The notes beneath the pieces were generated by a model that saw nothing but the letters and a program-made list of their open reading frames with translations, ran no database searches and was not told the origin of the DNA. Positions 16,520 through 26,582 of a DNA stretch of 64,000 nucleotides are shown here, piece by piece. Position 1 is the first letter of the stretch. Each line of letters opens with the position of its first letter. The position numbers were made by a program, and so were the translations under genes. Source of the stretch: Pseudomonas frederiksbergensis (GTDB lineage: Bacteria; Pseudomonadota; Gammaproteobacteria; Pseudomonadales; Pseudomonadaceae); the NCBI RefSeq assembly GCF_000802155.2, contig NZ_JQGJ02000006.1:62001-126000 (forward strand). The letters are read 5' to 3'.

Positions 16520-17515
16520 TCACGCCGCCTGCTGAAACTGCTGCCGATACTGGTTCGGCGACAGGTCGGTGTGTTGCCGGAATAGTCGTGCGAAAAAGCT
16601 CGCATCGTCGTAGCCGACTTCATAGCTGATGGTCTTGATGCTCTTGCGACTGCCGGACAGCAGGCCCTTTGCGGTTTCGATCCGCAGCCGTTGCAGGTAA
16701 TGCAGCGGTTTGTCGCCCGTGGCGGTCTGGAAGCGACGCATGAAGTTGCGGATGCTCATGCCGTGTTCCCTGGCGACGTCCTCGAAGCGGAACTTGTCGG
16801 CGAAGTGTTCTTCGAGCCATTGCTGGATCTGCAGGATGATCACGTCCTGGTGCAGTTTCTGCCCGCCGAAGCCGATGCGTCCCGGCGAATAGCTGCGCTG
16901 CACTTCATAGAGAATGTCTCGCGCCACGGCCTGGGCCACGTTGGCGCCGCAGAAGCGTTCGATCAAGTAGATGTAGAGATCGCACGCCGAGGTGGTGCCG
17001 CCGGCGCAGAACAGGTTGTCGGCGTCGGTCAGGTGTTTGTCCTGGTTGAGGTGGACTTGGGGAAAGCGTTCCTTGAATGCATTGAAAAAACGCCAATAGG
17101 TGGTGGCTTCCTTGCCGTCGAGAAGCCCGGCCTCGGCCAGCCAGAACACTCCCGTGGCTTCTCCGCAGAGCACCGCGCCGCGGGCGTGTTGTTCGCGCAG
17201 CCACGGCAGGACCTGCGGATATCGTTGGCACAGGGTGGCGAAGTCATCCCAGAAGGCAGGCAGGATGATGACGTCGGTGTTTTCCAGGCCACCGTCCACC
17301 GGCATGATCACATCGCTGAAGCTGTTCACGGGGTTGCCATCGGGGCTGACCAGGCGGGTTTCAAAGGCCGGGGTCAGGCCGTGGCCCAGTTGTTTGCCAT
17401 AGCGCAGGCTGGCCAGGTGGAAAAAATCCTTGGCTTGCATGAGGGTGGAAGCGAAAACCCGGTCGACGGCCAGGATGCTGACGCGCCGCAAGGGCGTGGA
17501 GACGTGCATGGACAT
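16520..17515 (-). CDS. GlxA-type transcriptional regulator (DJ-1/PfpI domain plus AraC helix-turn-helix)
   Basis: A 331-residue regulator. Residues about 8-200 form a DJ-1/PfpI-like amidotransferase-fold domain, and 225-325 an AraC-type double helix-turn-helix (KTISYEVGYDDASFFARLFR is the second recognition region). At the place where many relatives have ICTGAF there is GEATGVF, so the usual cysteine is replaced by Ala and the domain is probably a ligand sensor rather than an enzyme. It is divergent from the acyl-CoA dehydrogenase gene, a pairing I know from other Pseudomonas, so that gene is the likeliest target; the oxidase cluster downstream is another possibility. Confidence 0.85.
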   Translation of the reverse strand: MSMHVSTPLRRVSILAVDRVFASTLMQAKDFFHLASLRYGKQLGHGLTPAFETRLVSPDGNPVNSFSDVIMPVDGGLENTDVIILPAFWDDFATLCQRYPQVLPWLREQHARGAVLCGEATGVFWLAEAGLLDGKEATTYWRFFNAFKERFPQVHLNQDKHLTDADNLFCAGGTTSACDLYIYLIERFCGANVAQAVARDILYEVQRSYSPGRIGFGGQKLHQDVIILQIQQWLEEHFADKFRFEDVAREHGMSIRNFMRRFQTATGDKPLHYLQRLRIETAKGLLSGSRKSIKTISYEVGYDDASFFARLFRQHTDLSPNQYRQQFQQAA

Positions 17516-17658
17516 AATTCATCTTTATTTTTATAGGGGATAGTGGTCATCAAACGGCTGGATCGTCTTATTTTTTGGCGCAAGTGTCCAGTGTCCCGTT
17601 GTGCGCCGCAGGCTTAGGCTCTGTTGGATGACCATCCAACAATAACCAAAGGTGCGCC

Positions 17659-18795
17659 ATGATCCCTAGAACCCTGTTCAGTCCCGAGCATGAATTGTTT
17701 CGAGACTCTGTACGAACCTTCCTCGAAAAAGAAGCCGTGCCGTACCACGGCCAGTGGGAAAAACAGGGACATGTCGATCGCGAGCTCTGGAACAAGGCAG
17801 GGGAGGCGGGAATGTTGTGTTCGCACCTTCCAGAAGCCTACGGCGGGCTGGACGCAGACTTCCTCTATAGCACCGTAGTGATCGAGGAGATCGGCCGCCT
17901 GGGGCTGACGGGGATCGGCTTCTCGCTGCATTCCGACATCGTCGCGCCGTACATCCTCCATTACGGCAGCGAAGCGTTGAAGCACAAGTACCTGCCGAAA
18001 CTGGTGTCAGGCGAAATGGTGACTGCCATCGCCATGACCGAGCCGGGCGCGGGCTCGGACTTGCAGGGCGTGAAGACTACGGCGGTGCTGGACGGCGACG
18101 AATATGTCATCAACGGCTCCAAGACGTTCATCACCAATGGCTTCCTTGCGGACCTGGTCATCGTCGTCGCCAAGACCGATCCGAAGGCGGGGGCCAAGGG
18201 CACCAGCCTGTTCCTGGTAGAAGCGGGTACACCGGGCTTCGAGAAAGGCAAGCGCCTGGAAAAAGTCGGGATGAAGGCCCAGGACACGTCCGAATTGTTC
18301 TTCCAGGACGTGCGGGTGCCGAAGGAGAACCTCTTGGGACAGGCCGGGATGGGCTTTGCGTACCTGATGCAGGAACTGCCCCAGGAGCGCCTGACCGTCG
18401 CCATTGGAGGCCTGGCCTCGGCCGAAGCGGCGTTGCAATGGACATTGGACTACACCCGTGATCGCAAGGCATTCGGCAAGTCCATCGCGGACTTCCAGAA
18501 CACTCGCTTCAAACTCGCGGAAATGGCCACCGAGATCCAGATCGGCCGGGTCTTTGTCGACCGCTGCCTGGAGCTGCACCTGCAGGGCAAGCTCGACGTG
18601 CCGACTGCGGCGATGGCCAAGTATTGGGGCACCGACCTGCAATGCAAAGTGCTGGACGAATGCGTGCAGTTGCATGGCGGCTACGGTTTCATGTGGGAAT
18701 ACCCGGTTGCCCGGGCATGGGCTGATGCGCGGGTGCAACGGATCTATGCCGGGACCAATGAGATCATGAAGGAGATCATTGCGCGGTCGCTTTGA
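17659..18795 (+). CDS. Acyl-CoA dehydrogenase (long-chain/isovaleryl type catalytic base)
   Basis: A 378-residue FAD acyl-CoA dehydrogenase with MTEPGAGSD (126-134) and the C-terminal IYAGTNEIMKEIIARS. The position of the medium-chain enzyme's base (YEGT) is Ala here, while ELPQERL carries Glu243 as in long-chain and isovaleryl-CoA dehydrogenases, which use that helix-G glutamate. It therefore should be active, oxidising an acyl-CoA to the 2-enoyl-CoA with electrons passed to ETF. It stands alone, divergent from the GlxA-type regulator, with no other beta-oxidation gene nearby. The substrate cannot be told from sequence. Confidence 0.9.
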   Translation: MIPRTLFSPEHELFRDSVRTFLEKEAVPYHGQWEKQGHVDRELWNKAGEAGMLCSHLPEAYGGLDADFLYSTVVIEEIGRLGLTGIGFSLHSDIVAPYILHYGSEALKHKYLPKLVSGEMVTAIAMTEPGAGSDLQGVKTTAVLDGDEYVINGSKTFITNGFLADLVIVVAKTDPKAGAKGTSLFLVEAGTPGFEKGKRLEKVGMKAQDTSELFFQDVRVPKENLLGQAGMGFAYLMQELPQERLTVAIGGLASAEAALQWTLDYTRDRKAFGKSIADFQNTRFKLAEMATEIQIGRVFVDRCLELHLQGKLDVPTAAMAKYWGTDLQCKVLDECVQLHGGYGFMWEYPVARAWADARVQRIYAGTNEIMKEIIARSL

Positions 18796-18818
18796 TGCGG
18801 TTGTGAGCTTGAAGGCGC

Positions 18819-18910
18819 TATCGCGAGCAAGCCCGCTGCCCCATGAGTTGTATGTTGATCACCAATGAGTGGCCAGTCATACATCCAATATGGGCACGAG
18901 CTTGCTCGCG
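18819..18910. repeat. REPIN-like inverted pair between acyl-CoA dehydrogenase and tas
   Basis: TATCGCGAGCAAGCCCGC at 18819-18836 is followed by the inverted CACGAGCTTGCTCGCG at 18895-18910, about 58 bp apart. The pair fills the gap between two convergent genes and belongs to the GCGAGC family also seen at 58114-58200. Confidence 0.72.
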
Positions 18911-18928
18911 TTGGGGTCTGTGAACCCA

Positions 18929-19969
18929 TCAAGGCGCCGGGTTTGGATGGTCCTTGTGAATCGCCTCGATCCCTGCCAGCACTTCATCCGACAGCTTCAG
19001 GTCGAAGCTGGCGATGTTACTGTCCAGTTGCTCCAGGGTAGTGGCACCGATGATATTGCTGGTGACGAAAGGTTGCTGGGTAACGAAAGCCAGTGCCATT
19101 TGCGCCGGGTCCAGGCCGTGTTCGCGGGCCAGCGCTACGTAACGGCTGCACGCGGCTTCCGATTGTGGATTGAAATAGCGCATGAAACGGCTGTACAAGG
19201 TCAGGCGACCCTTGGCGGGGCGCGCGCCGTTTTCGTATTTGCCTGACAGGAATCCGAACGCCAGGGGCGAATAGGCCAGCAGACCGCATTGTTCCCGGAT
19301 GGCGATTTCTGCCAGGCCGATTTCAAAGCTGCGGTTGAGCAGGTTGTAGGGGTTCTGGATCGACACCGCTCGCGGCCAGCCACGGGCTTCGGCCAGGGCG
19401 AGGAATTTCATGGTGCCCCATGGCGTCTCGTTGGAGAGGCCGATGTGGCGGATCTTGCCGGCCCGGACTTGTTCGTCCAGGGCTTCGAGGGTTTCCTCAA
19501 GCGGCGTGAAATCTTCATCGGCCTTGTGGGTGTAGCCCAACTGGCCAAAGAAATTGGTGCTGCGCTCCGGCCAGTGCAACTGGTAGAGATCGATCCAGTC
19601 GGTTTGCAGGCGCTTGAGGCTGGCATCCAGCGCTTCGACGATATGGCGGCGGTTGTGCTTGAGGTTCTTGTCTCGGATGTAGTCGATGGTGTTGCCGGGG
19701 CCGGCGATCTTGCTCGCCAGGATCCAGTCGGCACGGTCGCCACGGCTCTTGAAGTAGTTGCCGATGTAGCGCTCGGTGGTGGCGTAGGTCTCGGCCTTGG
19801 GTGGCACCGGGTACATCTCGGCGGTGTCGAGGAAATTGATGCCGGCACCCTTGGCACGTTCGATCTGGGCGAAGGCCTCGGCCTCGCTGTTCTGCTCACC
19901 CCAGGTCATGGTGCCGAGGCACAGGGCGCTGACATTCAGATCGGTACGGCCTAGCTTGCGATAGTCCAT
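18929..19969 (-). CDS. tas: Tas-type NADP(H)-dependent aldo-keto reductase
   Basis: The 346-residue protein has an aldo-keto reductase barrel with the expected catalytic tetrad Asp48, Tyr53, Lys87 and His132 (LDTAEMYP, SKIAGPG, YQLHWPER). The N-terminus MDYRKLGRTDLNVS is typical of E. coli Tas and close relatives. Its natural substrate is not known. The ATG at 19969 follows AGGAG; the longer frame reaching 20023 is not supported. It is divergent from rplM, its usual Pseudomonas neighbour. Confidence 0.9.
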   Translation of the reverse strand: MDYRKLGRTDLNVSALCLGTMTWGEQNSEAEAFAQIERAKGAGINFLDTAEMYPVPPKAETYATTERYIGNYFKSRGDRADWILASKIAGPGNTIDYIRDKNLKHNRRHIVEALDASLKRLQTDWIDLYQLHWPERSTNFFGQLGYTHKADEDFTPLEETLEALDEQVRAGKIRHIGLSNETPWGTMKFLALAEARGWPRAVSIQNPYNLLNRSFEIGLAEIAIREQCGLLAYSPLAFGFLSGKYENGARPAKGRLTLYSRFMRYFNPQSEAACSRYVALAREHGLDPAQMALAFVTQQPFVTSNIIGATTLEQLDSNIASFDLKLSDEVLAGIEAIHKDHPNPAP

Positions 19970-20144
19970 CGGGGACTCCTTGGGCAAAACAATCATAAAA
20001 GCAGGTTGAAATATTTTTCGCAATCTGCATAATTGCGCACCTCTTTCTGCAGTGGAAGTGATGCGCCGCCGCCGAAGAATCTTGCCGTTGAACGGACGCG
20101 CCGACCCGAGCCCCCGAAAGCGTCTGTATCCGGCTGCCTTTGAC

Positions 20145-20173
20145 TTGTCAAAGTACGCACTATTCAGTAAGAT
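20145..20173 (+). promoter_or_regulatory. Probable sigma-70 promoter of rplM-rpsI with an overlapping palindrome
   Basis: A TTGTCA -35 (20145-20150) and a TAAGAT -10 (20168-20173) are spaced by 17 bp, placing the transcript start near 20180, about 35 bp before rplM. The -35 lies inside the perfect inverted repeat TTTGACTTGTCAAA (20139-20152), which could be an operator or chance. Confidence 0.55.
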
Positions 20174-20214
20174 CCGCCGTCTAATTTACAGGGCGGCCCC
20201 TGAGGCTATAAAGA

Positions 20215-20643
20215 ATGAAAACTTTTACTGCTAAACCGGAAACAGTAAAGCGCGACTGGTTTGTCGTCGACGCTGCTGGTCAGACCCTGGGTCGTCTGGC
20301 CACCGAAATCGCGAGCCGTCTGCGTGGCAAGCACAAGCCTGAGTACACCCCTCACGTTGACACCGGTGACTACATCGTCGTGATCAATGCCGAGCAAGTA
20401 CGTGTTACTGGCGCTAAAACCACTGACAAAATGTACTACTCCCACTCCGGTTTTCCTGGCGGCATCAAGTCGATCAACTTTGAAAAGCTGATCGCCAAAG
20501 CCCCTGAGCGCGTGATCGAGACCGCGGTTAAAGGCATGCTGCCTAAGAACCCGCTGGGTCGCGACATGTATCGTAAGCTGAAGGTTTATGCGGGCGCTGC
20601 TCACCCTCATACTGCTCAGCAGCCCCAAGAACTGAAGTTTTAA
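20215..20643 (+). CDS. rplM: 50S ribosomal protein L13
   Basis: A 142-residue protein of the usual L13 length, starting [15 protein letters not shown] and containing the [14 protein letters not shown] and [11 protein letters not shown] segments. It binds 23S rRNA early in large-subunit assembly. It is followed 14 bp later by rpsI; the L13-S9 pair is a near-universal bacterial operon. The ATG is preceded by an AAAGA site. Confidence 0.98.
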   Translation: MKTFTAKPETVKRDWFVVDAAGQTLGRLATEIASRLRGKHKPEYTPHVDTGDYIVVINAEQVRVTGAKTTDKMYYSHSGFPGGIKSINFEKLIAKAPERVIETAVKGMLPKNPLGRDMYRKLKVYAGAAHPHTAQQPQELKF

Positions 20644-20657
20644 CGGAATAGTTCATT

Positions 20658-21050
20658 ATGTCGGCGACTCAAAATTACGGCACTGGCCGTCGCAAGACTG
20701 CAACCGCACGCGTTTTCCTGCGTCCGGGCACTGGCAACATCTCCATCAACAACCGCTCCCTGGATAACTTCTTCGGCCGCGAAACTGCCCGCATGGTAGT
20801 TCGTCAGCCGCTGGAACTGACCGAGACCGTCGAAAAATTCGACATCTACGTCACCGTTATCGGTGGTGGTGTAAGTGGCCAGGCTGGCGCAATCCGCCAC
20901 GGCATCACTCGCGCCCTGATGGATTACGACGAGACTCTGCGCAGCGCCCTGCGTAAAGCTGGCTTCGTAACTCGCGATGCTCGCGAAGTTGAACGTAAGA
21001 AAGTCGGTCTGCGTAAAGCGCGTAAGCGTCCGCAGTACTCGAAGCGTTAA
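20658..21050 (+). CDS. rpsI: 30S ribosomal protein S9
   Basis: A 130-residue protein beginning with [18 protein letters not shown] and ending in the basic KRPQYSKR tail, which reaches into the decoding site and contacts P-site tRNA. It is the second gene of the rplM-rpsI operon and is followed directly by a strong intrinsic terminator. Confidence 0.98.
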   Translation: MSATQNYGTGRRKTATARVFLRPGTGNISINNRSLDNFFGRETARMVVRQPLELTETVEKFDIYVTVIGGGVSGQAGAIRHGITRALMDYDETLRSALRKAGFVTRDAREVERKKVGLRKARKRPQYSKR

Positions 21051-21072
21051 TTTCGCTTCCGCGTTCAAAAGG

Positions 21073-21105
21073 CGCCCAGTTCCTCACGGAGCTGGGCGTT
21101 TTTTT
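21073..21105 (+). terminator. Intrinsic terminator of rplM-rpsI
   Basis: CGCCCAGTTCC pairs with GGAGCTGGGCG (one wobble) around TCAC, followed by seven T residues. Confidence 0.92.
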
Positions 21106-21132
21106 ATGTGCGAAATAATTGCTCTGTGACAA

Positions 21133-21160
21133 CTTGCCACATTCGTAGAGCCCCTATACT
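21133..21160 (+). promoter_or_regulatory. Possible promoter of petABC
   Basis: A CTTGCC -35-like box (21133-21138) and TATACT (21155-21160) are spaced by 16 bp, about 145 bp upstream of petA. The intervening leader includes an inverted GGCGG-type stretch but no other clear signal. Confidence 0.4.
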
Positions 21161-21306
21161 ACAAGGCTTGGCGGTTTCGCCGCTTGGTAATTACCTTGTC
21201 AGAATTGGGGGTTTTCATTACCATTCGGCAAAATTTTTATAAGTTCAGATTTTTACTTAGTAGACGCCTGATTTAACAGGCCACAAAGCTGATGGGAGAG
21301 GACTGA

Positions 21307-21900
21307 ATGAGCAATGACGGCGTGAATGCAGGCCGGCGTCGCTTCCTGGTAGCAGCCACATCCGTGGTGGGTGCTGCAGGAGCGGTGGGGGCTGCGGTCC
21401 CGTTCGTGGGGTCATGGTTTCCCAGCGCCAAGGCGAAAGCCGCAGGTGCACCGGTGAAAGTGAATGTCAGCAAGATCGAGCCAGGCCAGCAGATGATTGC
21501 TGAATGGCGCGGTCAGCCGGTGTTCATCGTCCGCCGTACAGAGGAAATCCTGGGGAATCTGAAAAAGATTGAGGGCCAGCTGTCCGATCCCTCCTCCAAG
21601 AACTCGGTCCAACCGGAATACGTCAACCCTGAGACTCGCTCGATCAAGCCGGAAGTCCTGCTGCTGATCGGGATCTGCACGCACTTGGGTTGCTCGCCAA
21701 CGTTCCGTCCCGAAGTGGCCCCTGCCGACTTGGGCAAAGACTGGGTTGGTGGTTATTTCTGCCCTTGCCACGGCTCCCACTACGACCTGGCCGGTCGCGT
21801 CTACAAGTCGCAACCTGCACCTCTGAACCTGCCAGTTCCCCCGCATTCCTATGAGACCGATGACATCATTGTCGTTGGCGTCGATACGGAGAAAGCGTGA
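21307..21900 (+). CDS. petA: Ubiquinol-cytochrome c reductase, Rieske iron-sulfur subunit
   Basis: The 197-residue protein has a twin-arginine signal (GRRRFLVAA, residues 10-18) leading into the single membrane anchor. Its 2Fe-2S ligands are Cys124-His126 in CTHLGC and Cys152-His155 in CPCHGS, with Cys129 and Cys154 placed for the stabilising disulfide. It carries electrons from ubiquinol to cytochrome c1 in the bc1 complex. It is the first gene of petABC; its stop shares one base with the petB start. Confidence 0.97.
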   Translation: MSNDGVNAGRRRFLVAATSVVGAAGAVGAAVPFVGSWFPSAKAKAAGAPVKVNVSKIEPGQQMIAEWRGQPVFIVRRTEEILGNLKKIEGQLSDPSSKNSVQPEYVNPETRSIKPEVLLLIGICTHLGCSPTFRPEVAPADLGKDWVGGYFCPCHGSHYDLAGRVYKSQPAPLNLPVPPHSYETDDIIVVGVDTEKA

Positions 21901-23111
21901 TGAGCAAACTAATGGATTGGGTTGATGCGCGCTTTCCCGCGACCAAAATGTGGGAAGACCATCTCAGCAAATACTACGCTCCGAAGAACTTCAACTTCTT
22001 CTACTTCTTTGGTTCCCTGGCGTTGCTCGTCCTGGTCAACCAGATCGTCACCGGTGTCTGGCTGACGATGAGCTACACCCCTTCGGCAGAAGAAGCGTTC
22101 GCCTCCGTCGAATACATCATGCGCGACGTCGAGTACGGCTCGATCCTGCGTCTGCTGCATTCCACCGGCGCTTCGGCGTTCTTCATCGTGGTCTACCTCC
22201 ACATGTTCCGTGGTTTGCTCTACGGTTCGTACCAGAAGCCGCGTGAGTTGGTGTGGGTCTTCGGCATGCTGATCTACCTGGCGCTGATGGCCGAAGCCTT
22301 CATGGGCTACCTGCTGCCGTGGGGCCAGATGTCCTACTGGGGCGCCCAGGTGATCATCTCGCTGTTCGGTGCGATCCCGGTCATCGGCGACGACCTGACC
22401 CAGTGGATCCGCGGTGACTACCTGATCTCGGGGATTACCCTGAACCGCTTCTTTGCCCTGCATGTCGTGGCACTGCCGATCGTGATCCTCGGCCTGGTGG
22501 TGCTGCACATCCTGGCGCTGCACGAAGTGGGCTCGAACAACCCGGATGGCGTGGACATCAAGAAGCACAAGGACGAGAACGGCGTACCGCTGGATGGCAT
22601 CGCCTTCCACCCGTACTACACCGTGAAAGACATCGTCGGCGTAGTGGTCTTCCTGTTCATCTTCTGCTCCATCGTGTTCTTCTTCCCGGAAATGGGCGGT
22701 TATTTCCTCGAGAAGCCGAACTTCGAACAGGCCAACGCCTTCAAGACCCCTGAGCACATTGCACCGGTCTGGTACTTCACGCCTTTCTACGCGATCCTGC
22801 GGGCCGTTCCTGACAAGCTGTTGGGCGTAATCGCCATGGGCGCCGCCATTGCCGTGCTGTTCGTCCTGCCTTGGCTGGACCGCAGCCCTGTCAAGTCGAT
22901 GCGCTACAAGGGCTGGCTGAGCAAGATCTGGCTCTGGGTGTTCTGCATTTCGTTCGTAATCCTCGGCGTGCTGGGTGTATTGGCACCGACACCGGGCCGG
23001 ACGCTGCTGTCGCAGGTCTGCACCTTCCTGTACTTCGCCTACTTCATTCTGATGCCGTTCTACACCAGGCTCGAGAAGACCAAACCGGTTCCGGAAAGGG
23101 TGACTGGCTGA
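21900..23111 (+). CDS. petB: Cytochrome b subunit of the bc1 complex
   Basis: A 403-residue cytochrome b with the N-terminal b domain and C-terminal helices in one chain. Haem-ligand histidines lie in helix B (LLHSTGAS) and helix D (FFALHVVALP, LHILALHEVG), and the PEWY-type loop of the quinol site reads APVWYFTPFYAILR (PVWY here). It forms the quinol oxidation and reduction sites in the inner membrane. The ATG at 21900 shares its A with the petA stop, giving a TGATG junction; the GTG at 21897 is less likely. Confidence 0.97.
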   Translation: MSKLMDWVDARFPATKMWEDHLSKYYAPKNFNFFYFFGSLALLVLVNQIVTGVWLTMSYTPSAEEAFASVEYIMRDVEYGSILRLLHSTGASAFFIVVYLHMFRGLLYGSYQKPRELVWVFGMLIYLALMAEAFMGYLLPWGQMSYWGAQVIISLFGAIPVIGDDLTQWIRGDYLISGITLNRFFALHVVALPIVILGLVVLHILALHEVGSNNPDGVDIKKHKDENGVPLDGIAFHPYYTVKDIVGVVVFLFIFCSIVFFFPEMGGYFLEKPNFEQANAFKTPEHIAPVWYFTPFYAILRAVPDKLLGVIAMGAAIAVLFVLPWLDRSPVKSMRYKGWLSKIWLWVFCISFVILGVLGVLAPTPGRTLLSQVCTFLYFAYFILMPFYTRLEKTKPVPERVTG

Positions 23112-23893
23112 TGAAAAAGCTATTTTCTGTACTGATTCTTGCTGCGTTGCCTGTGTTGTCCTTTGCGTCCACGTCGAGTGGGCCGGAACTGGAAAAAGTC
23201 GACATCGACGTTTCCGACAAAGCGGCAATGCAGGACGGCGCCCGTACGTTCGCCAACTATTGCATGGGTTGTCACAGCGCCAAGTTCCAACGCTACGAGC
23301 GCGTGGCCGATGACTTGGGCATCCCTCACGAGCTCATGCTTGAGAAGCTGGTGTTCACTGGCGCCAAGCTGGGCGACCACATGAACATCGGCATGCAGCC
23401 TGCGGACGCCAAGACCTGGTTTGGCGCTGCGCCGCCGGACCTGACCCTGGTGGCCCGCGTGCGGGGTACCGATTGGCTCTACGGCTACCTGCGTTCGTTC
23501 TACGAAGATCCTGCGCGCCCATGGGGTGTGAACAACAAGGTCTTCCCGAACGTCGGGATGCCGAACGTACTGGTCGGCTTGCAAGGTCGCCAAGTGATAG
23601 GCTGCAAGCAGGTTCAGATCGTCGAGGACGGCAAGAAGCAATATGATCCGCTGACCGGCACGGCTTTGACTCATGAAGCCTGCGACCAGCTGACCATCGT
23701 GCCGAATTCTGGCACTCTGACGCCCGAGCAGTTTGACGAGAAGGTCAAGAACCTCGTGACCTTCCTGGCCTACTCGGCCAACCCGGTAAAGCTGGAACAC
23801 CAGCGTATCGGTACGTATGTATTGCTGTACCTGGCGTTCTTCTTCGTATTCGCATATCTGCTCAAGCGTGAATACTGGAAAGACGTGCATTGA
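23111..23893 (+). CDS. petC: Cytochrome c1 subunit of the bc1 complex
   Basis: A 260-residue c-type cytochrome. A cleavable signal covers about residues 1-19, the haem site is CMGCH (51-55), and a C-terminal membrane anchor spans about 230-248. It passes electrons from the Rieske protein to soluble cytochrome c. The ATG overlaps the petB stop by one base, so the longer open frame upstream is not used. A very strong hairpin follows at 23923-24007. Confidence 0.96.
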   Translation: MKKLFSVLILAALPVLSFASTSSGPELEKVDIDVSDKAAMQDGARTFANYCMGCHSAKFQRYERVADDLGIPHELMLEKLVFTGAKLGDHMNIGMQPADAKTWFGAAPPDLTLVARVRGTDWLYGYLRSFYEDPARPWGVNNKVFPNVGMPNVLVGLQGRQVIGCKQVQIVEDGKKQYDPLTGTALTHEACDQLTIVPNSGTLTPEQFDEKVKNLVTFLAYSANPVKLEHQRIGTYVLLYLAFFFVFAYLLKREYWKDVH

Positions 23894-23922
23894 TAAAACT
23901 GTAAGCCGTTGCTGTTAATCGT

Positions 23923-24007
23923 GCGCGCCCAAGGGCGTCTCTGAAGGTGTAACGAGCCTGGTCGGCCAGGTGGTTACGGGAGACGCCCTCTGGGCGCGCT
24001 CGTTTTT
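23923..24007 (+). terminator. Exceptionally long stem-loop with T-tract between petC and sspA
   Basis: The arms at 23923-23941 and 23980-23999 pair over 19 bp with a single bulged base. Inside, GTAAC (23949-23953) can pair with GTTAC (23973-23977), and CCTGG pairs with CCAGG around TCGG (23957-23970). The stem is followed by CG and five T residues. It should end petABC transcription 38 bp before sspA; its unusual size leaves room for an added RNA role. Confidence 0.85.
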
Positions 24008-24045
24008 CCGTTTTTCGATAATTTCAACAAGCGAGGAGGATCGCC

Positions 24046-24663
24046 ATGGGCGTGACCAATCGGTTGGCCTGTTACTCCGACCCCGCCGACCACTATTCCC
24101 ACCGGGTACGCATCGTACTGGCCGAGAAGGGTGTCAGCGCCGAGATCATTTACGTCGAAGCGGGCCGTCAGCCGCCGAAGCTGATCGAGGTGAACCCTTA
24201 CGGCAGCCTGCCAACGCTGGTCGATCGAGACCTGGCGTTGTGGGAGTCGACCGTGGTGATGGAATACCTGGATGAGCGTTATCCGCATCCGCCTTTGCTG
24301 CCGGTATACCCCGTCGCGCGTGCCAACAGTCGTTTGCTGATCCACCGCATCCAGCGTGACTGGTGCGGGTTGGTGGATCTGATCCTGGATCCGCGGACCA
24401 AGGAGCCAGCACGGGTCGTGGCGCGTAAGGAACTGCGCGAAAGCCTGACGGGCGTGTCGCCGCTGTTCGTCGACAAGCCGTTTTTCCTCAGTGAGGAACA
24501 AAGTCTGGTGGATTGCTGCCTATTGCCCATACTCTGGCGTTTGCCGATCCTGGGTATCGAACTGCCGCGGCCCGCCAAGCCGCTGCTTGATTATATGGAG
24601 CGCCAATTTGCGCGTGAGGCATTCCAGGCGAGTCTGTCTGGTGTCGAACGTGACATGCGCTAA
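24046..24663 (+). CDS. sspA: Stringent starvation protein A
   Basis: The 205-residue protein has a glutathione-S-transferase fold: thioredoxin-like N-terminal domain (about 10-85, with [19 protein letters not shown]) and helical C-terminal domain. SspA binds RNA polymerase and modulates transcription in stationary phase; in Pseudomonas and Francisella-like systems it has partner regulators. A strong GAGGAGG ribosome site precedes the ATG. sspB follows after 16 bp, the standard pairing. Confidence 0.95.
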   Translation: MGVTNRLACYSDPADHYSHRVRIVLAEKGVSAEIIYVEAGRQPPKLIEVNPYGSLPTLVDRDLALWESTVVMEYLDERYPHPPLLPVYPVARANSRLLIHRIQRDWCGLVDLILDPRTKEPARVVARKELRESLTGVSPLFVDKPFFLSEEQSLVDCCLLPILWRLPILGIELPRPAKPLLDYMERQFAREAFQASLSGVERDMR

Positions 24664-24679
24664 GGCTTAGGGAGCCGCT

Positions 24680-25093
24680 ATGAACTCCAGTCGACCTTAT
24701 CTGGTCCGCGCGCTCTATGAGTGGATTGTGGACAACGATTGCACCCCGCACATGCTGGTCAATGCCGAGTATCCGTCGGTCCAGGTGCCGCAGGGTTTTG
24801 CCAATGACGGGCAGATTGTATTGAACGTATCGCCGGCCGCTGTGCGTCATCTGCACATGGATAACGATGCGGTCAGCTTCGAAGGGCGTTTCGGCGGGGT
24901 GCCGCATACGCTGTACGTGCCGATTGCTTCGATCCTGGGAATCTATGCTCGGGAGAACGGGCAGGGCATGGTGTTCGAGTTGGAAGTGCCGTTGGATGGT
25001 GAAGAAGAGTTCGAGGCGGATGATGATATGCCGCCACCGGATGACGAGCCGCCGCGTCCTAGCGGGCGGCCGAGCTTGAAAGTGGTGAAGTAG
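24680..25093 (+). CDS. sspB: ClpXP protease specificity-enhancing factor SspB
   Basis: A 137-residue adaptor with the SspB fold (about 5-110) and an acidic, proline-rich flexible tail ending GRPSLKVVK, the short module that docks to ClpX. It delivers ssrA-tagged proteins to ClpXP. Co-transcribed with sspA. An intrinsic terminator follows at 25144-25180. Confidence 0.95.
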   Translation: MNSSRPYLVRALYEWIVDNDCTPHMLVNAEYPSVQVPQGFANDGQIVLNVSPAAVRHLHMDNDAVSFEGRFGGVPHTLYVPIASILGIYARENGQGMVFELEVPLDGEEEFEADDDMPPPDDEPPRPSGRPSLKVVK

Positions 25094-25143
25094 TTGGATA
25101 TGTGCCAGAGACAGGCTGTTTGAAAGCTTGGTGACTTGGTTAA

Positions 25144-25180
25144 GAAAATGCCCGTATCGTGAGATGTGGGCATTTTCTTT
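25144..25180 (+). terminator. Intrinsic terminator after sspB
   Basis: GAAAATGCCC (25144-25153) pairs with GGGCATTTTC (25168-25177), followed by TTT. The A-rich 5' arm means it may also work on the minus strand. Confidence 0.75.
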
Positions 25181-25247
25181 GTCATGGTTGGTGGCTGTAT
25201 CCGTTACCGCAGCGACGGCGATACACACCGATCACGGAAAATGAAGC

Positions 25248-25289
25248 CAAAAAAAAGGCGCTTTCCGTCTCGGAAGAAGCGCCGTTTTT
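25248..25289. terminator. Bidirectional terminator downstream of dolP
   Basis: An A-run at 25248-25256 precedes GGCGCTTTCCG, which pairs with CGGAAGAAGCGCC (small internal mismatch) around TCT, followed by GTTTTT. On the minus strand it ends the lppC-yraN-diaA-dolP group. Confidence 0.82.
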
Positions 25290-25312
25290 CTTGAACAATT
25301 GAAGTTCGTTAA

Positions 25313-26505
<1,193 letters not shown>

Positions 26506-26582
26506 TTATCGGCACAAACATGTGCGGCGCGCAAAGCAAAGAGCAAAAAAGTTAAATGAAGGTGTCCGGCTTGGCTGGGCGT

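Noticed and set aside
20052..20234. 60-codon frame overlapping the rplM promoter and start
   Set aside because: It covers the promoter and leader of rplM, lacks a ribosome site and shows no family features.
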